A DNA stretch of 64,000 nt from Clostridia bacterium (GTDB lineage Bacteria > Bacillota > Clostridia > Oscillospirales > Acutalibacteraceae). Shown piece by piece: positions 1-8,354 of this stretch; within the stretch, counting starts at the first letter, position 1, and each line of letters opens with the position of its first letter. The notes beneath the pieces were generated by a model. That model worked only from the letters and a program-made list of their open reading frames with translations, was not told the origin of the DNA and made no database searches. The translations under genes were made by a program, and so were the position numbers. The DNA lies in assembly GCA_017461625.1 (NCBI GenBank), contig JAFTXJ010000014.1, forward strand, positions 44,710 to 108,709, read 5' to 3'.

Positions 1-24
1 AGAAACCCGAATAATAACACAAAT

Positions 25-48
25 AACCCCCACCTGTGTGGGGGTTTT
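25..48 (+). terminator. Rho-independent terminator
   Basis: A short GC-rich hairpin (AACCCCCAC, loop TGT, GTGGGGGTT) is followed by TTTT. It probably ends a transcript entering from the left edge. Confidence 0.7.
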
Positions 49-114
49 ATGTATTCCATAAACTTGTTAGGGAGGGTCTCCGTACCCTCCTCAAAAAATT
101 AAAGGTGATTTAAT

Positions 115-951
115 ATGAAAATAAAATACTTAGGCTCAGGTGCATCAGAGGGCTTTCCTGCAATGTTCTGCACCTGTGATAACTGCAAAAGGGCAAAGCT
201 TGCCGGGGGTAAAAATCTTCGCACCCGATCACAAACCTTGATAAATAACGATTTATTGATAGATTTCAATCAAGATACATATTCCCACGTGCTTCATCAG
301 GGCCTTGATTTACTTAAGGTTAAAAACATCTTTATTACCCATTATCATGAAGACCATCTTTGTGGTCACGAGTTTATAAATCTTCGTCCACCCTTTGCTG
401 TTGAGGCAGATAATATGGTAAAGCCCGATGTTTTCGCATCAAAAGCAACCGTTGACTTTATGCAAAAGGATTTGGATTATGCTCTCGTTACCGATGAACA
501 TATATCGACTCACATCTTGACACCGTTTGAAAAAGTTAAAGCCGATGGTTACACGGTAACACCTCTCACCGCTAACCATGATCCTAAAACCGAGCCGCTG
601 ATTTTTATTGTTGATGACGGCAAAAATAAGCTGTTATATGCCCATGATACAGGCTGGTTTACAAAAGAAACCTGGGATTTCCTTAAAGAAAACAAGCCAT
701 ATTTCAGCCTTGTTTCTCTTGATTGCACCTGCACCTGTGATAAAATTTCCAAACCCGACGGTCATATGAATCTTATATCTTGCGACAATGCAAGAAATGA
801 GCTGATTAAAATGGGCTGTGCAGATGAAAATACGCGTTTTGTCCTCAACCACTTTTCACACAGTGGTGGATATACATATGATGAACTTGTGCCGGTAGCC
901 AAAGAAATGAACTTCACCGTTGCTTACGACGGAATGGAAATTGAAATTTAA
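115..951 (+). CDS. PhnP-like MBL-fold metal-dependent hydrolase
   Basis: This 278-residue protein belongs to the metallo-beta-lactamase fold. It has the hallmark HYHEDH metal-binding motif near residue 76, a later Asp in YAHDTGW and a C-terminal NHFSHSGG histidine motif. The N-terminal CTCDNC cluster (Cys19, Cys21, Cys24) is typical of the PhnP branch of cyclic phosphodiesterases, where it holds a structural zinc. Family members cleave cyclic phosphodiesters or nucleotides; the substrate here is unknown. No signal peptide is visible, so it is probably cytoplasmic. The start lies about 9 nt after an AAAGGTG ribosome binding site. No phn genes are nearby, so a role in phosphonate use is not supported. 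Confidence 0.8.
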   Translation: MKIKYLGSGASEGFPAMFCTCDNCKRAKLAGGKNLRTRSQTLINNDLLIDFNQDTYSHVLHQGLDLLKVKNIFITHYHEDHLCGHEFINLRPPFAVEADNMVKPDVFASKATVDFMQKDLDYALVTDEHISTHILTPFEKVKADGYTVTPLTANHDPKTEPLIFIVDDGKNKLLYAHDTGWFTKETWDFLKENKPYFSLVSLDCTCTCDKISKPDGHMNLISCDNARNELIKMGCADENTRFVLNHFSHSGGYTYDELVPVAKEMNFTVAYDGMEIEI

Positions 952-970
952 GTAAATCTCGCTTTTGTTA

Positions 971-998
971 TTGATTTATTCTAAAATAGTGATATAAT
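971..998 (+). promoter_or_regulatory. Promoter of the first EEP gene
   Basis: TTGATT (971-976), 16-bp spacer, TATAAT (993-998). It lies just upstream of the gene starting at 1031. Confidence 0.6.
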
Positions 999-1030
999 TA
1001 GTCGGTGAAATTTTCTAAAGGGGAATTATT

Positions 1031-1903
1031 ATGATTTTTGCATTCAGACAGCTTATGGCACTTATTCTTTCGGCTCTTTTCACTGCAGGTGTTTTTAACC
1101 CTGCTAATCTTACTATCAGAAATATTCCCGAAAAAGCCGAGGAAGCAACAAGAATTGTATCTTTCAATGTTCGTTATAAGGATGATGACTACGGTTCAGT
1201 TGAGGGCAGAAGCAAGCTTATTTGTGCCGCTTTGGAGCAATATGCACCCGATTCATTCGGCGTTCAGGAGGCAACACAGCAGTGGCTTGACATTTTTGCA
1301 GAAAACCTCGCAGATTACGCTTGTGTAAGTCAGCTTCGTGATGACACTGAAGGTGCTGAAGCCAACGCTGTGTATTATCTTAAAGATAAATACACTCTTC
1401 TTGACAGCGGTACAATCTGGCTTTCAGACACTCCCGATGTGTTTGGTTCAAAGTATGAGGATTCAGGCTGTGCAAGAATTGCAACCTGGGCTACGCTCAA
1501 AAGCAATTCAACAGGAAAAGTTTATACACATATCAACACTCACCTTGATTTTCAATATGAAACTGTTCAGGCTGCTCAGATTAAAGTTCTCAAAGCTAAA
1601 ATTGAAGAGCTTAAAGCTCAGGGCTATCCGGTTGTATGCACGGGTGATTTTAACTCACAGGAAGATTCGGCAGCATATAACGATATGATCGATTTTATGA
1701 ATGACACAAAATATCTTGCCAAAAAATCCGACAAAGGTGCAACCTACAAAGATTATGGTCTGAATGCTTTTGCAACGAAGCCCATTGACTTCATATTTGT
1801 TTCAGAGGGCGTAGAGGTTGATACATATAAAATCATTGATGAAAGAATTAAAATGATGTATCTTTCAGACCACGCAGGTCTCTGTGCCGATGTAAGATTT
1901 TAA
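1031..1903 (+). CDS. Secreted endonuclease/exonuclease/phosphatase family protein (copy 1)
   Basis: A 290-residue EEP-superfamily (DNase I-like) enzyme. The motifs follow the family order: VSFNVR (Asn), GVQEAT (metal-binding Glu), HINTHLD, TGDFNS (Asp/Asn), PIDFIF and the terminal SDHAGL (Asp-His). The first 25 residues form a hydrophobic segment, which suggests a signal peptide or membrane anchor and so an exported enzyme. Such proteins hydrolyse phosphodiesters or phosphomonoesters in DNA, sphingomyelin or inositol phosphates; the substrate is not determined. The start follows AAAGGGGAA. A close paralogue lies at 7148-8017, and the two copies share similar downstream terminators. Confidence 0.85.
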   Translation: MIFAFRQLMALILSALFTAGVFNPANLTIRNIPEKAEEATRIVSFNVRYKDDDYGSVEGRSKLICAALEQYAPDSFGVQEATQQWLDIFAENLADYACVSQLRDDTEGAEANAVYYLKDKYTLLDSGTIWLSDTPDVFGSKYEDSGCARIATWATLKSNSTGKVYTHINTHLDFQYETVQAAQIKVLKAKIEELKAQGYPVVCTGDFNSQEDSAAYNDMIDFMNDTKYLAKKSDKGATYKDYGLNAFATKPIDFIFVSEGVEVDTYKIIDERIKMMYLSDHAGLCADVRF

Positions 1904-1922
1904 TAACAAATGAAATATAATT

Positions 1923-1951
1923 AAGCAGGAGGACAGCCCTCCTGCTTTTTT
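1923..1951 (+). terminator. Terminator of EEP copy 1
   Basis: Hairpin AGCAGGAGG-acagc-CCTCCTGCT followed by six T. A near-identical terminator follows copy 2 at 8037-8067. Confidence 0.9.
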
Positions 1952-1985
1952 GTTGAGAACAATCACAAAGATACCGCCAGCACAG

Positions 1986-2047
1986 TAGGGGCGCCCATCG
2001 GGCGTCAGTTGCTTCAAAAAAGCGGACCGCCAATGGCGGCCCCTACG
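1986..2047. repeat. Short palindromic intergenic repeat
   Basis: About 60 bp bounded by GTAGGGGC and GCCCCTAC, with internal inverted CCGCCAATGGCGG. It is non-coding and resembles a REP or MITE-like element. The rest of the 1904-2396 gap holds the EEP terminator and the leader RNA of the next gene. Confidence 0.5.
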
Positions 2048-2126
2048 GGATTGGTGCAAAAACTGACTCAGTCAGACCGCAAATAGCAGGGTAATGGGGG
2101 CGGTTTTAATACACCGAAAAAATGTA

Positions 2127-2155
2127 TTGAATTTTAACAATTATTATGTTATTCT
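2127..2155 (+). promoter_or_regulatory. Promoter of the structured leader RNA
   Basis: TTGAAT (2127-2132), 17-bp spacer, TATTCT (2150-2155). The expected start near 2162 is the first base of the leader's closing stem. Confidence 0.6.
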
Positions 2156-2161
2156 AATTAT

Positions 2162-2377
2162 GCCAAACAAAACTTAATAAGTAAATGCTGATAACATCTC
2201 CTGTGGGAGGTGTATCTTTCCATACGCAGTTGTGCACAATAATTCAGAATTTGTTAAAAACACAAATTCCCACGAGTTATTGTGTATGGCTTATCATGCG
2301 TTTACTTGTAGTTTTGTTTGGCGACAACGGGAGTTTGTGCTTTTTTAGTGCGATGACTTCGGTTGTCGCACTTTTTT
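2162..2377 (+). promoter_or_regulatory. Structured leader RNA with terminator, upstream of BspA-like gene
   Basis: About 216 nt. The closing stem pairs 2162-2174 with 2310-2322 (13 perfect bp) and continues as 2180-2188 with 2298-2306. Inside are CCATAC/GTATGG (2220-2225 with 2284-2289), CACAATAA/TTATTGTG (2235-2242 with 2277-2284), an apical stem (2247-2253 with 2263-2269) and a small side hairpin at 2195-2212. A strong terminator follows: 2348-2357 pairs with 2362-2371 around a TTCG loop, then six T. The ribosome binding site of the next gene comes directly after. GCGACAAC at 2321-2328 is perfectly complementary to the terminator's 3' arm (2362-2369), so a competing antiterminator is possible. 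I do not recognise a known riboswitch class. Confidence 0.55.
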
Positions 2378-2396
2378 ATTTTAGGAGGAAAAAACA

Positions 2397-4541
2397 ATGA
2401 AGAAAACGCAACAAATCTTATCAGTCTTTTTGGCATTGATGATGATTCTCTCAATCATCCCGATGTCAACAATCACAGCATCCGCCGAGATACCTGACAA
2501 GGGTGTTTGGGGAGAATGTGGAGAAAACCTGATATGGATAGTCGACTTTGAGGAAGAAACATTAACTATTTCAGGTACAGGTGATATGTATGATTACGGT
2601 GTAGTTGGCACTGAAAAAGCCCCTTGGAAAAATTATGATACAGATATTAAGAGTATAGAAATTGAATCCGGAATCACCCGTATCGGAGCTTACGCATTTT
2701 ACGGATGCACTCTTCCCGTTGTGTTGCCTAATACTGTTAAAACGATAGGTAGCGGTGCTTTTCATAGCTCTCTTGCTGATATAATAAAATTATCAGGTAG
2801 CTTAATTACAATAGAGCCGTATGCTTTTAAAGGCTGTTCAAACCTTAAAGGCATCACCTTACCAAACAGTGTTACATCAATCGGTGAAGGGGTTTTTCAA
2901 AACTGTTCAAGTCTTACGGGCATCGTCCTTCCTAACAACGTCACGTCAATTGGCGCATATGCGTTTGAAAACTGTAGCAACCTGACAAGTGTAATAATGG
3001 GTAACAAAGTTGCTTCAATCGGCACAGGTGCATTCAGAAATTGCACAAACCTTACTAATATAACCTTGCCGGATAGCATAACTACAATTGAAGATAAAAC
3101 TTTTGAAGGCTGTGTAAATCTTTCAAATGTAACAATACCTGATGGAGTAACATCAATTGGTACAACAGCGTTTCGCGGTTGTACAAGTTTGATGGATATA
3201 ACTATGCCTGATAGTTTAGAGGCAGTTTCCAACTGGGCATTCGAAAGCTGCACAAATCTTAAAAGTATATCAATTCCCGACGGTGTAACAACAATTGGTA
3301 CGGCAGCCTTTGAAAATTGTACAAGTCTTGCAAGCATTACATTGCCGGACAGTGTAAACACTATACGTAGCAGAGCATTTAACAACACTGCTTATTACAA
3401 TGATAAAAATAATTGGGAAAACAATGTTCTTTATATTTCAAAGCATCTGATTAAGGCAGACACAAGCTTGACCGGTGTTTATAAAATAAAAAATGATACC
3501 CTTACAATTGCAATGGATGCATTTGAAAATTGTTCGGCAGTTACAAACATTAAGATACCTAACAGTGTAGTATCAATTAATGCCTGGGCTTTCTCAGGTT
3601 GTTCAGGACTTACTGATATTATAATTCCTGATACAGTAATAAACATCAGTACGTATGCTTTGTTTTCATTATGCACAAATCTAAAAAGCGTTACAATCCC
3701 TACTACTGTAACCTTGATTGATTATGATGCATTTAAAAATTGTACAAGTCTTACAGACATATATTACACAGGTACAGAGGGGCAATGGAATAATGTTGTT
3801 TTAGACAACTATTTAAACCACAATGACCCTGTTCTAAATGCAACAATTCATTTTCTTGGCGCTGACCATATATGTTCATCAGATAATTGGACGGTTATCG
3901 TTCCTGCATCCTGCACTACAGAAGGTCTAGAATGTATGGTTTGTGAGGAATGCGGTGCGACAATCAGCGAGAGAGTTATTCCTGCAAAGGGTCATACAGC
4001 AGGCGATTGGACAGTAGCCGTTCTTGCAACCTGCACCGAAAACGGAGCAAAGGTTAAGAAATGTGTTGATTGCGGTGAATTTATGCAGTCAGAGCCTATT
4101 ATTTCCACAGGTCATATCCCTGGTGAATGGGTAATCATTAAGCCTGCAACCACCACAACCACAGGCATCAAGGCTCAGAGATGTGCAAACTGCAGTGAAG
4201 TTTTACTTTCAGAAGATATTCCCGTTCTTGTTGCGAAAGTTCACGATGTTTCAATGTCAGGCACTTCGCTTGATTATAAATCTTCAATCACAATCGCACC
4301 CGTAATTACTGTTGATGAAGGTGTTGAATACACTGTTACATATTCATCATCTGACCCGGATGTTGTTAATGTTGACGAGAACGGCAACCTTACCGCAACA
4401 GGTAAGGGTACGGCAGAAATTACAGTAACCGTAACAGACGAAAACGGCAACACAGTATCCGACACCTGCGAGGTTGAAGTTAAATACAACTGGTGGCAGT
4501 GGATTATTGTAATCGTTCTTTTCGGTTGGATTTGGTATTAA
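2397..4541 (+). CDS. BspA-type leucine-rich repeat surface protein with Big_2 domain
   Basis: 714 residues. An N-terminal signal peptide (about residues 1-31, ending ITASAE) is followed by BspA/LRR_5-type leucine-rich repeats (about 60-480; recurring 'IPDGVTSIGTTAFRGC'-like units). Then come three repeats with paired CxxC motifs (VCEECG, KCVDCG, RCANC; about 490-610), a Big_2/Ig-like domain (about 625-697) and a hydrophobic tail WWQWIIVIVLFGWIWY. BspA-type repeats usually mediate binding to host or community partners outside the cell. There is no LPxTG motif; the tail is shared with the protein at 45888-48812 and probably serves as anchor or export signal. The start follows TAGGAGGAAAAAACA, immediately after a terminator, so expression probably depends on read-through. 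Confidence 0.85.
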   Translation: MKKTQQILSVFLALMMILSIIPMSTITASAEIPDKGVWGECGENLIWIVDFEEETLTISGTGDMYDYGVVGTEKAPWKNYDTDIKSIEIESGITRIGAYAFYGCTLPVVLPNTVKTIGSGAFHSSLADIIKLSGSLITIEPYAFKGCSNLKGITLPNSVTSIGEGVFQNCSSLTGIVLPNNVTSIGAYAFENCSNLTSVIMGNKVASIGTGAFRNCTNLTNITLPDSITTIEDKTFEGCVNLSNVTIPDGVTSIGTTAFRGCTSLMDITMPDSLEAVSNWAFESCTNLKSISIPDGVTTIGTAAFENCTSLASITLPDSVNTIRSRAFNNTAYYNDKNNWENNVLYISKHLIKADTSLTGVYKIKNDTLTIAMDAFENCSAVTNIKIPNSVVSINAWAFSGCSGLTDIIIPDTVINISTYALFSLCTNLKSVTIPTTVTLIDYDAFKNCTSLTDIYYTGTEGQWNNVVLDNYLNHNDPVLNATIHFLGADHICSSDNWTVIVPASCTTEGLECMVCEECGATISERVIPAKGHTAGDWTVAVLATCTENGAKVKKCVDCGEFMQSEPIISTGHIPGEWVIIKPATTTTTGIKAQRCANCSEVLLSEDIPVLVAKVHDVSMSGTSLDYKSSITIAPVITVDEGVEYTVTYSSSDPDVVNVDENGNLTATGKGTAEITVTVTDENGNTVSDTCEVEVKYNWWQWIIVIVLFGWIWY

Positions 4542-4548
4542 AAAAACT

Positions 4549-4577
4549 TCAGGAGGGGAGACCCTCCTGATTTTTGT
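4549..4577 (+). terminator. Terminator of BspA-like gene
   Basis: TCAGGAGGG-gaga-CCCTCCTGA hairpin followed by TTTTTG. Confidence 0.85.
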
Positions 4578-4602
4578 TGTCAAATCCTTTATCAATTTTG
4601 CA

Positions 4603-4797
4603 GGGTCAATTCACGAATTGACCGCCTGTCAGGCTCCCACTATTGATATAGGGGGAGCTGTCACGAAGTGACTGAGGGGGTGAAGACGAAGTAATAAGCA
4701 AAAATAAGAGTGAAGAGGTGAGGGTCTGCGAGCAATTTATCAACCCCCACCGGTTCGCTACGTTCACAACTTCCACGAACTTCGGGTGAGGCAGTCA
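4603..4797. repeat. Dispersed intergenic repeat (modules D and A)
   Basis: It opens with the palindrome GGTCAATTCACGAATTGACC (module D). Module A follows: GGCTCCC-ctattgatata-GGGGGAGC, TGTCACGAAGTGACTGAGG, then GTGAAGAGGTGAGGG, and an inverted pair around CACCCGAAGTTCGTGG. Related copies occur at 9730-9845, 22343-22540 and 45249-45420. It is non-coding and fills most of the 4542-4846 gap. Confidence 0.7.
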
Positions 4798-4804
4798 AAA
4801 GAAG

Positions 4805-4842
4805 CAAAAAATATGCACTCCCTTTTGAGAGTGCATTTTGCA
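4805..4842 (-). terminator. Terminator of fhs
   Basis: On the minus strand ATGCACTCTC-aaaa-GGGAGTGCAT is followed by ATTTTTT. Confidence 0.85.
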
Positions 4843-4846
4843 TTTC

Positions 4847-6511
4847 TTAGAACAATCCTGAAATTGTGCCGTTTTCATCAACATCAATTTTCTCTGCTGC
4901 GGGGACTTTGGGAAGTCCGGGCATAGTCATAATGTCACCTGTCAGGGCAACAATGAAACCTGCACCGGCTGAAACCTTGATGTTCTTAACTGTAACTGTA
5001 AAGCCTTCAGGAGCTCCCATTTTTGCAGGGTCGTCTGAAAAGCTGTACTGTGTTTTTGCCATACATACGGGCAATTTATCATAACCAAGGTCAGTGAGCT
5101 GCTGAATCTGCTTTTTAACCTTCGGTAAGAAAGCTACGCCGTCACCACCGTAAATTCTCTTAATAATGGTGTCAATCTTTTCTTCAATGCTCAAATCAAG
5201 ATCGTAGCAGAATGAGAAATCGTTATCCTGTTCGCAAAGGCGAACAACTTCTTCAGCAAGCTCTACGCCACCGTTGCCGCCCTCTGCCCATACATTTGAG
5301 AGAACAACATTAACGCCCAATTCTTTGCATTTTTCAATGATGAGGTTGATTTCTGCATCTGTGTCGGTGGGGAAACGGTTAACTGCAACAACACTTGGAA
5401 GCTTATATACATTCTTGATATTAGAAACGTGGCGAAGAAGGTTCGGAATACCTTTTTCAAGAGCTTCAAGATTTTCTGTGCCAAGCTCTGTTTTGGCAAC
5501 ACCACCGTGCATTTTAAGAGCACGAACTGTTGCAACAATAACAACTGCTGAGGGGTTAAGACCTGCATAACGGCACTTGATGTCAAGGAACTTTTCTGCA
5601 CCGAGGTCTGCACCGAAACCTGCTTCGGTAACGGCATAATCGCCCAATTTCATTGCAAGCTTGGTTGCTGTAACAGAGTTACAGCCGTGAGCAATGTTGG
5701 CAAAAGGTCCGCCATGAACAAGTGCGGGTGTGCCTTCAAGGGTCTGAACAAGGTTAGGTTTAAGTGCATCTTTAAGAAGGGCAGTCATAGCACCGGCTGC
5801 GTTAAGCTGACCTGCTGTAACGGGCTCTTCATTATATGTGTAACCAACAATAATTCTTGAAAGTCTTTCTTTAAGGTCTGTGATTGAATTTGAAAGGCAA
5901 AGCACAGCCATAATTTCAGATGCAACAGTGATGTCATAACCGTCCTCACGTGGAACACCGTTGATTCTGCCGCCTAAGCCGTCAGTAACAAAACGGAGCT
6001 GGCGGTCGTTCATGTCAACGCAACGCTTCCAGGTAATTCTTCTTGGGTCGATGTTTAATTTGTTACCCTGATAAATGTGGTTGTCAAGCATAGCCGCAAG
6101 CAGATTGTTTGCTGCACCGATAGCATGGAAGTCACCTGTGAAGTGAAGATTAATATCTTCCATCGGTACAACCTGAGCGTAACCGCCGCCTGCTGCACCG
6201 CCTTTAACACCAAAAACAGGTCCCAATGAAGGCTCACGAAGAGCGATAACAACATTCTTGCCGATTTTCTTAAGTCCGTCAGCAAGTCCGATTGAAGTGG
6301 TGGTTTTACCCTCACCGGCAGGGGTAGGGGTGATAGCGGTAACAAGAATGAGCTTGCCTTCAGGCTTCTCATTTTCTTTAAGAATAGAAAGATCAACCTT
6401 TGCCTTGTATTTACCATACTGTTCAAGGTATTTGTCATCAATGCCTGCAGTTTTGGCAATTTCTGTAATCGGTAACATTTTCGCACTCTGAGCAATTTCA
6501 ATGTCGGTCAT
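4847..6511 (-). CDS. fhs: Formate--tetrahydrofolate ligase
   Basis: 554 residues, the usual full length for this enzyme. It makes 10-formyl-tetrahydrofolate from formate, ATP and tetrahydrofolate in one-carbon and purine metabolism in the cytoplasm. The P-loop-like [12 protein letters not shown] lies near residue 62, followed by [21 protein letters not shown] and HFTGDFHAI. The start follows an AAAGGAG ribosome binding site. A ZTP riboswitch lies directly upstream, a classic pairing because ZTP builds up when 10-formyl-THF runs low. Confidence 0.97.
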   Translation of the reverse strand: MTDIEIAQSAKMLPITEIAKTAGIDDKYLEQYGKYKAKVDLSILKENEKPEGKLILVTAITPTPAGEGKTTTSIGLADGLKKIGKNVVIALREPSLGPVFGVKGGAAGGGYAQVVPMEDINLHFTGDFHAIGAANNLLAAMLDNHIYQGNKLNIDPRRITWKRCVDMNDRQLRFVTDGLGGRINGVPREDGYDITVASEIMAVLCLSNSITDLKERLSRIIVGYTYNEEPVTAGQLNAAGAMTALLKDALKPNLVQTLEGTPALVHGGPFANIAHGCNSVTATKLAMKLGDYAVTEAGFGADLGAEKFLDIKCRYAGLNPSAVVIVATVRALKMHGGVAKTELGTENLEALEKGIPNLLRHVSNIKNVYKLPSVVAVNRFPTDTDAEINLIIEKCKELGVNVVLSNVWAEGGNGGVELAEEVVRLCEQDNDFSFCYDLDLSIEEKIDTIIKRIYGGDGVAFLPKVKKQIQQLTDLGYDKLPVCMAKTQYSFSDDPAKMGAPEGFTVTVKNIKVSAGAGFIVALTGDIMTMPGLPKVPAAEKIDVDENGTISGLF

Positions 6512-6530
6512 TTCAAAAACTCCTTTATTA

Positions 6531-6648
6531 TAAAAATAGGGCAGATTTCCCCAAGAGAAATCTGCCCAGACGGTCGGCTGAATGGGCGATTGCCCGAAAT
6601 TCCCGCTTCACAGCGTACTCGCTTAATCCGTCAGTCACGGGAACAATA
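6531..6648 (-). promoter_or_regulatory. ZTP (pfl) riboswitch with expression-platform terminator
   Basis: Read on the minus strand, the leader has the pfl-motif pattern: GTGACTGACGGATT near the 5' end and the conserved CCGACCGTCTGGGC near the 3' end. The CTGGGC runs directly into the 5' arm of a terminator (GGGCAGATTTC-tcttggg-GAAATCTGCCC then TATTTTT; 6531-6567 on +). Ligand binding should stabilise the aptamer pseudoknot, disrupt the terminator and switch on fhs. Identity rests on motif recognition plus gene context. Confidence 0.92.
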
Positions 6649-6684
6649 AGATAATAACATTATTTTAAAATTAAATCAAGTGTT

Positions 6685-6876
6685 TTATTCAATAATAATG
6701 TTATTAACCCCGTACTCAAGCATAATGTTAATCAGTTCATTTCGTGAGTGATGCGTTTCTGATGCGATTTTGTCCAGAGAAGTCAATATTTCTTCCCTTA
6801 ACCTTACTGAAATAACCCTGTTTCCGTCTTCACCTCTTCGTTTGATTTTTAGTGGAGTGCTGTTGAATTCGCTCAT
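6685..6876 (-). CDS. Small ribbon-helix-helix (Arc/CopG-like) DNA-binding protein
   Basis: 63 residues. The segment NRVISVRLREEILTSLDKIA followed by SRNELINIMLEYGV fits a beta-strand/helix/helix ribbon-helix-helix repressor, which dimerises and inserts a beta-ribbon into the DNA major groove. The start follows AAAGGAGATGTAACT. No toxin partner is adjacent, so a free-standing regulator is more likely than an antitoxin. The target is unknown; the divergent promoter at 6920 is one candidate. Confidence 0.7.
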   Translation of the reverse strand: MSEFNSTPLKIKRRGEDGNRVISVRLREEILTSLDKIASETHHSRNELINIMLEYGVNNIIIE

Positions 6877-6919
6877 AGTTACATCTCCTTTTATATTGGG
6901 TTACATAATAATTTTATAT

Positions 6920-7057
6920 TGACAAGGGTTCTTGATATATGCTACAATAAGACATCATTTATGATATTAAAAAATATTTTTTGGTTTCGTATGGTCCACA
7001 GAGGGCATATGATATACCTTATGAAGGCGTCCGGTAATAACCGGGCGCTTTCGCTTT
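6920..7057 (+). ncRNA. Candidate small RNA with own promoter and terminator
   Basis: TTGACA (6920-6925), 18-bp spacer, TACAAT (6944-6949). About 100 nt later a hairpin GCGTCCGGT-aata-ACCGGGCGC (7028-7049) is followed by a weak TTTCGCTTT tract. Between them, TCGTATG pairs with CATATGA around GTCCACAGAGGG. There is no convincing ORF. A separate promoter (7093-7120) serves the next gene, so this looks like an independent transcript. No family recognised. Confidence 0.4.
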
Positions 7058-7092
7058 AATAAAATTAGTTTATGTCATATATAAAGGATATT

Positions 7093-7120
7093 GCAGTTTT
7101 GGAAATCGGTGTTATAATAA
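7093..7120 (+). promoter_or_regulatory. Promoter of EEP copy 2
   Basis: TTGCAG, 16-bp spacer, TATAAT, shortly before the AAAGGAG ribosome binding site of the gene at 7148. Confidence 0.6.
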
Positions 7121-7147
7121 AGTTACATTAACAAAAGGAGATTTTGT

Positions 7148-8017
7148 ATGTATATTATTAATCAGCTTACAGCACTTATTCTTTCAATTATGTTTACATT
7201 GGGTTCGTATACCCCTGATAGCTTTGTTATCTCTGATGTTCCCCAAAAATCAGCCGACACTGTGAGAATCGTATCTTTCAATGTCCGTTGTAAGGATGAC
7301 ACCTTCGGCTCCGTTGAGGGCAGAAGTCAGCTTATCTGTGCCGCTTTGGAGCAGTATGCACCTGATTCCTTCGGCGTTCAGGAGGCAACACAGGAATGGC
7401 TTGATATCCTCGGTGAGAATCTTACTGATTACGCATATATTAGTCAGATGCGTGACGGTAAAAAGAGCTCAGAGGCTTCTGCTGTGTTTTATCTCAAAGA
7501 TAAATATAATCTCATTGAAAGCGGAACAATCTGGCTTTCAGACACTCCCGATGAATTTGCGTCAAAGTTTACTTTCTCGTTCTGCCCAAGAATTGCAACA
7601 TGGGCAACGCTTCAGAATAAAGCAACAGGTGAAGTTTATACCCACATCAACACTCACCTTGACCATGTGCTTGAATCTGTTCGTGTTAAGCAGATAAATG
7701 TTCTCAAAACTAAGATTGAAGAGCTCAAGACAAATGGCTATCCCGTAGTCTGCACAGGCGATTTTAACACAAAAGAGGGTGCAGACGCTTATAACGAAAT
7801 GAAAAACTGTTTGCTTGATTCAAAATACCTTGCCAAAAATTCAGACGACGGCGCAACATTTTTAAATTACGGCAAGAATATTTTTGAATCAAGACCCATC
7901 GACTTTATCTTTGTGTCTGAGGGAACAGAGGTTGAAACTTATAAAATCATCGACGAAAAAATCGGTGATATGTACCTTTCCGACCACGCCGCCCTCTGCG
8001 CAGATGTGAGATTTTAG
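7148..8017 (+). CDS. Secreted endonuclease/exonuclease/phosphatase family protein (copy 2)
   Basis: 289 residues, strongly similar along its whole length to the protein at 1031-1903. It keeps the EEP motifs VSFNVR, GVQEAT, HINTHLD, TGDFNT, PIDFIF and SDHAAL. The hydrophobic N-terminus (about residues 1-22) again suggests export. The start follows AAAGGAGATTTTGT. It is probably a phosphodiesterase or phosphatase acting outside the membrane; the substrate is unknown. The two copies also share their terminators, which indicates duplication of a gene-plus-terminator unit. Confidence 0.85.
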   Translation: MYIINQLTALILSIMFTLGSYTPDSFVISDVPQKSADTVRIVSFNVRCKDDTFGSVEGRSQLICAALEQYAPDSFGVQEATQEWLDILGENLTDYAYISQMRDGKKSSEASAVFYLKDKYNLIESGTIWLSDTPDEFASKFTFSFCPRIATWATLQNKATGEVYTHINTHLDHVLESVRVKQINVLKTKIEELKTNGYPVVCTGDFNTKEGADAYNEMKNCLLDSKYLAKNSDDGATFLNYGKNIFESRPIDFIFVSEGTEVETYKIIDEKIGDMYLSDHAALCADVRF

Positions 8018-8036
8018 TAACAAAACAAAATATAGT

Positions 8037-8067
8037 TTAGCAGGAGGATAGCCCTCCAGCTTTTTTG
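8037..8067 (+). terminator. Terminator of EEP copy 2
   Basis: AGCAGGAGG-atagc-CCTCCAGCT followed by TTTTTT; homologous to 1923-1951. Confidence 0.85.
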
Positions 8068-8087
8068 TTGAAATTTAACCTAAAAGC

Positions 8088-8218
8088 CTTCTCATTGAGG
8101 AGAAGGGGGGCCGCTTGACGGTGGATGAGGTGGAAAGTGTAATTCAGCAGTGAATGTAGTGACCAATGCCCACATCGGTCATAGGGATGATGTAGGCATC
8201 ATCCCTTACAAACCATCG
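8088..8218. repeat. Dispersed intergenic repeat (modules B and C)
   Basis: Module B (8088-8140): AAGCCTTCTC-attga-GGAGAAGG, then GGATGAGGTGGAAAG. Module C (8153-8218): AATGTAGTGACC, then GATGCCCACATC and its inverted partner GATGTAGGCATC. Both modules recur at 10108-10421 and 45160-45470. Bases 8219-8354 hold no gene I can support. Confidence 0.65.
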
Positions 8219-8354
8219 TCGCAAGTTTACAAATTGACTGCTTCTTGACTCCTCATATTGACGCAAAACCCAAGCCTTCATTACCTCAAGGTGGGAGGAT
8301 AAATAATAGCTGACAAGCTTGTTCAACCTTAAATAACTTGACATTTAATTTTGA

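Noticed and set aside
2162-2322. Leader hairpin as 6S RNA or a c-di-GMP riboswitch
   Set aside because: The long stem lacks the large symmetric central bubble of 6S RNA and the conserved GEMM bases, and it ends in a terminator next to a gene start.
2185-2400. Open frame of 71 codons upstream of the BspA-like gene
   Set aside because: It lies over the nested stems and the terminator of the leader RNA, has no ribosome binding site and no protein-like composition.
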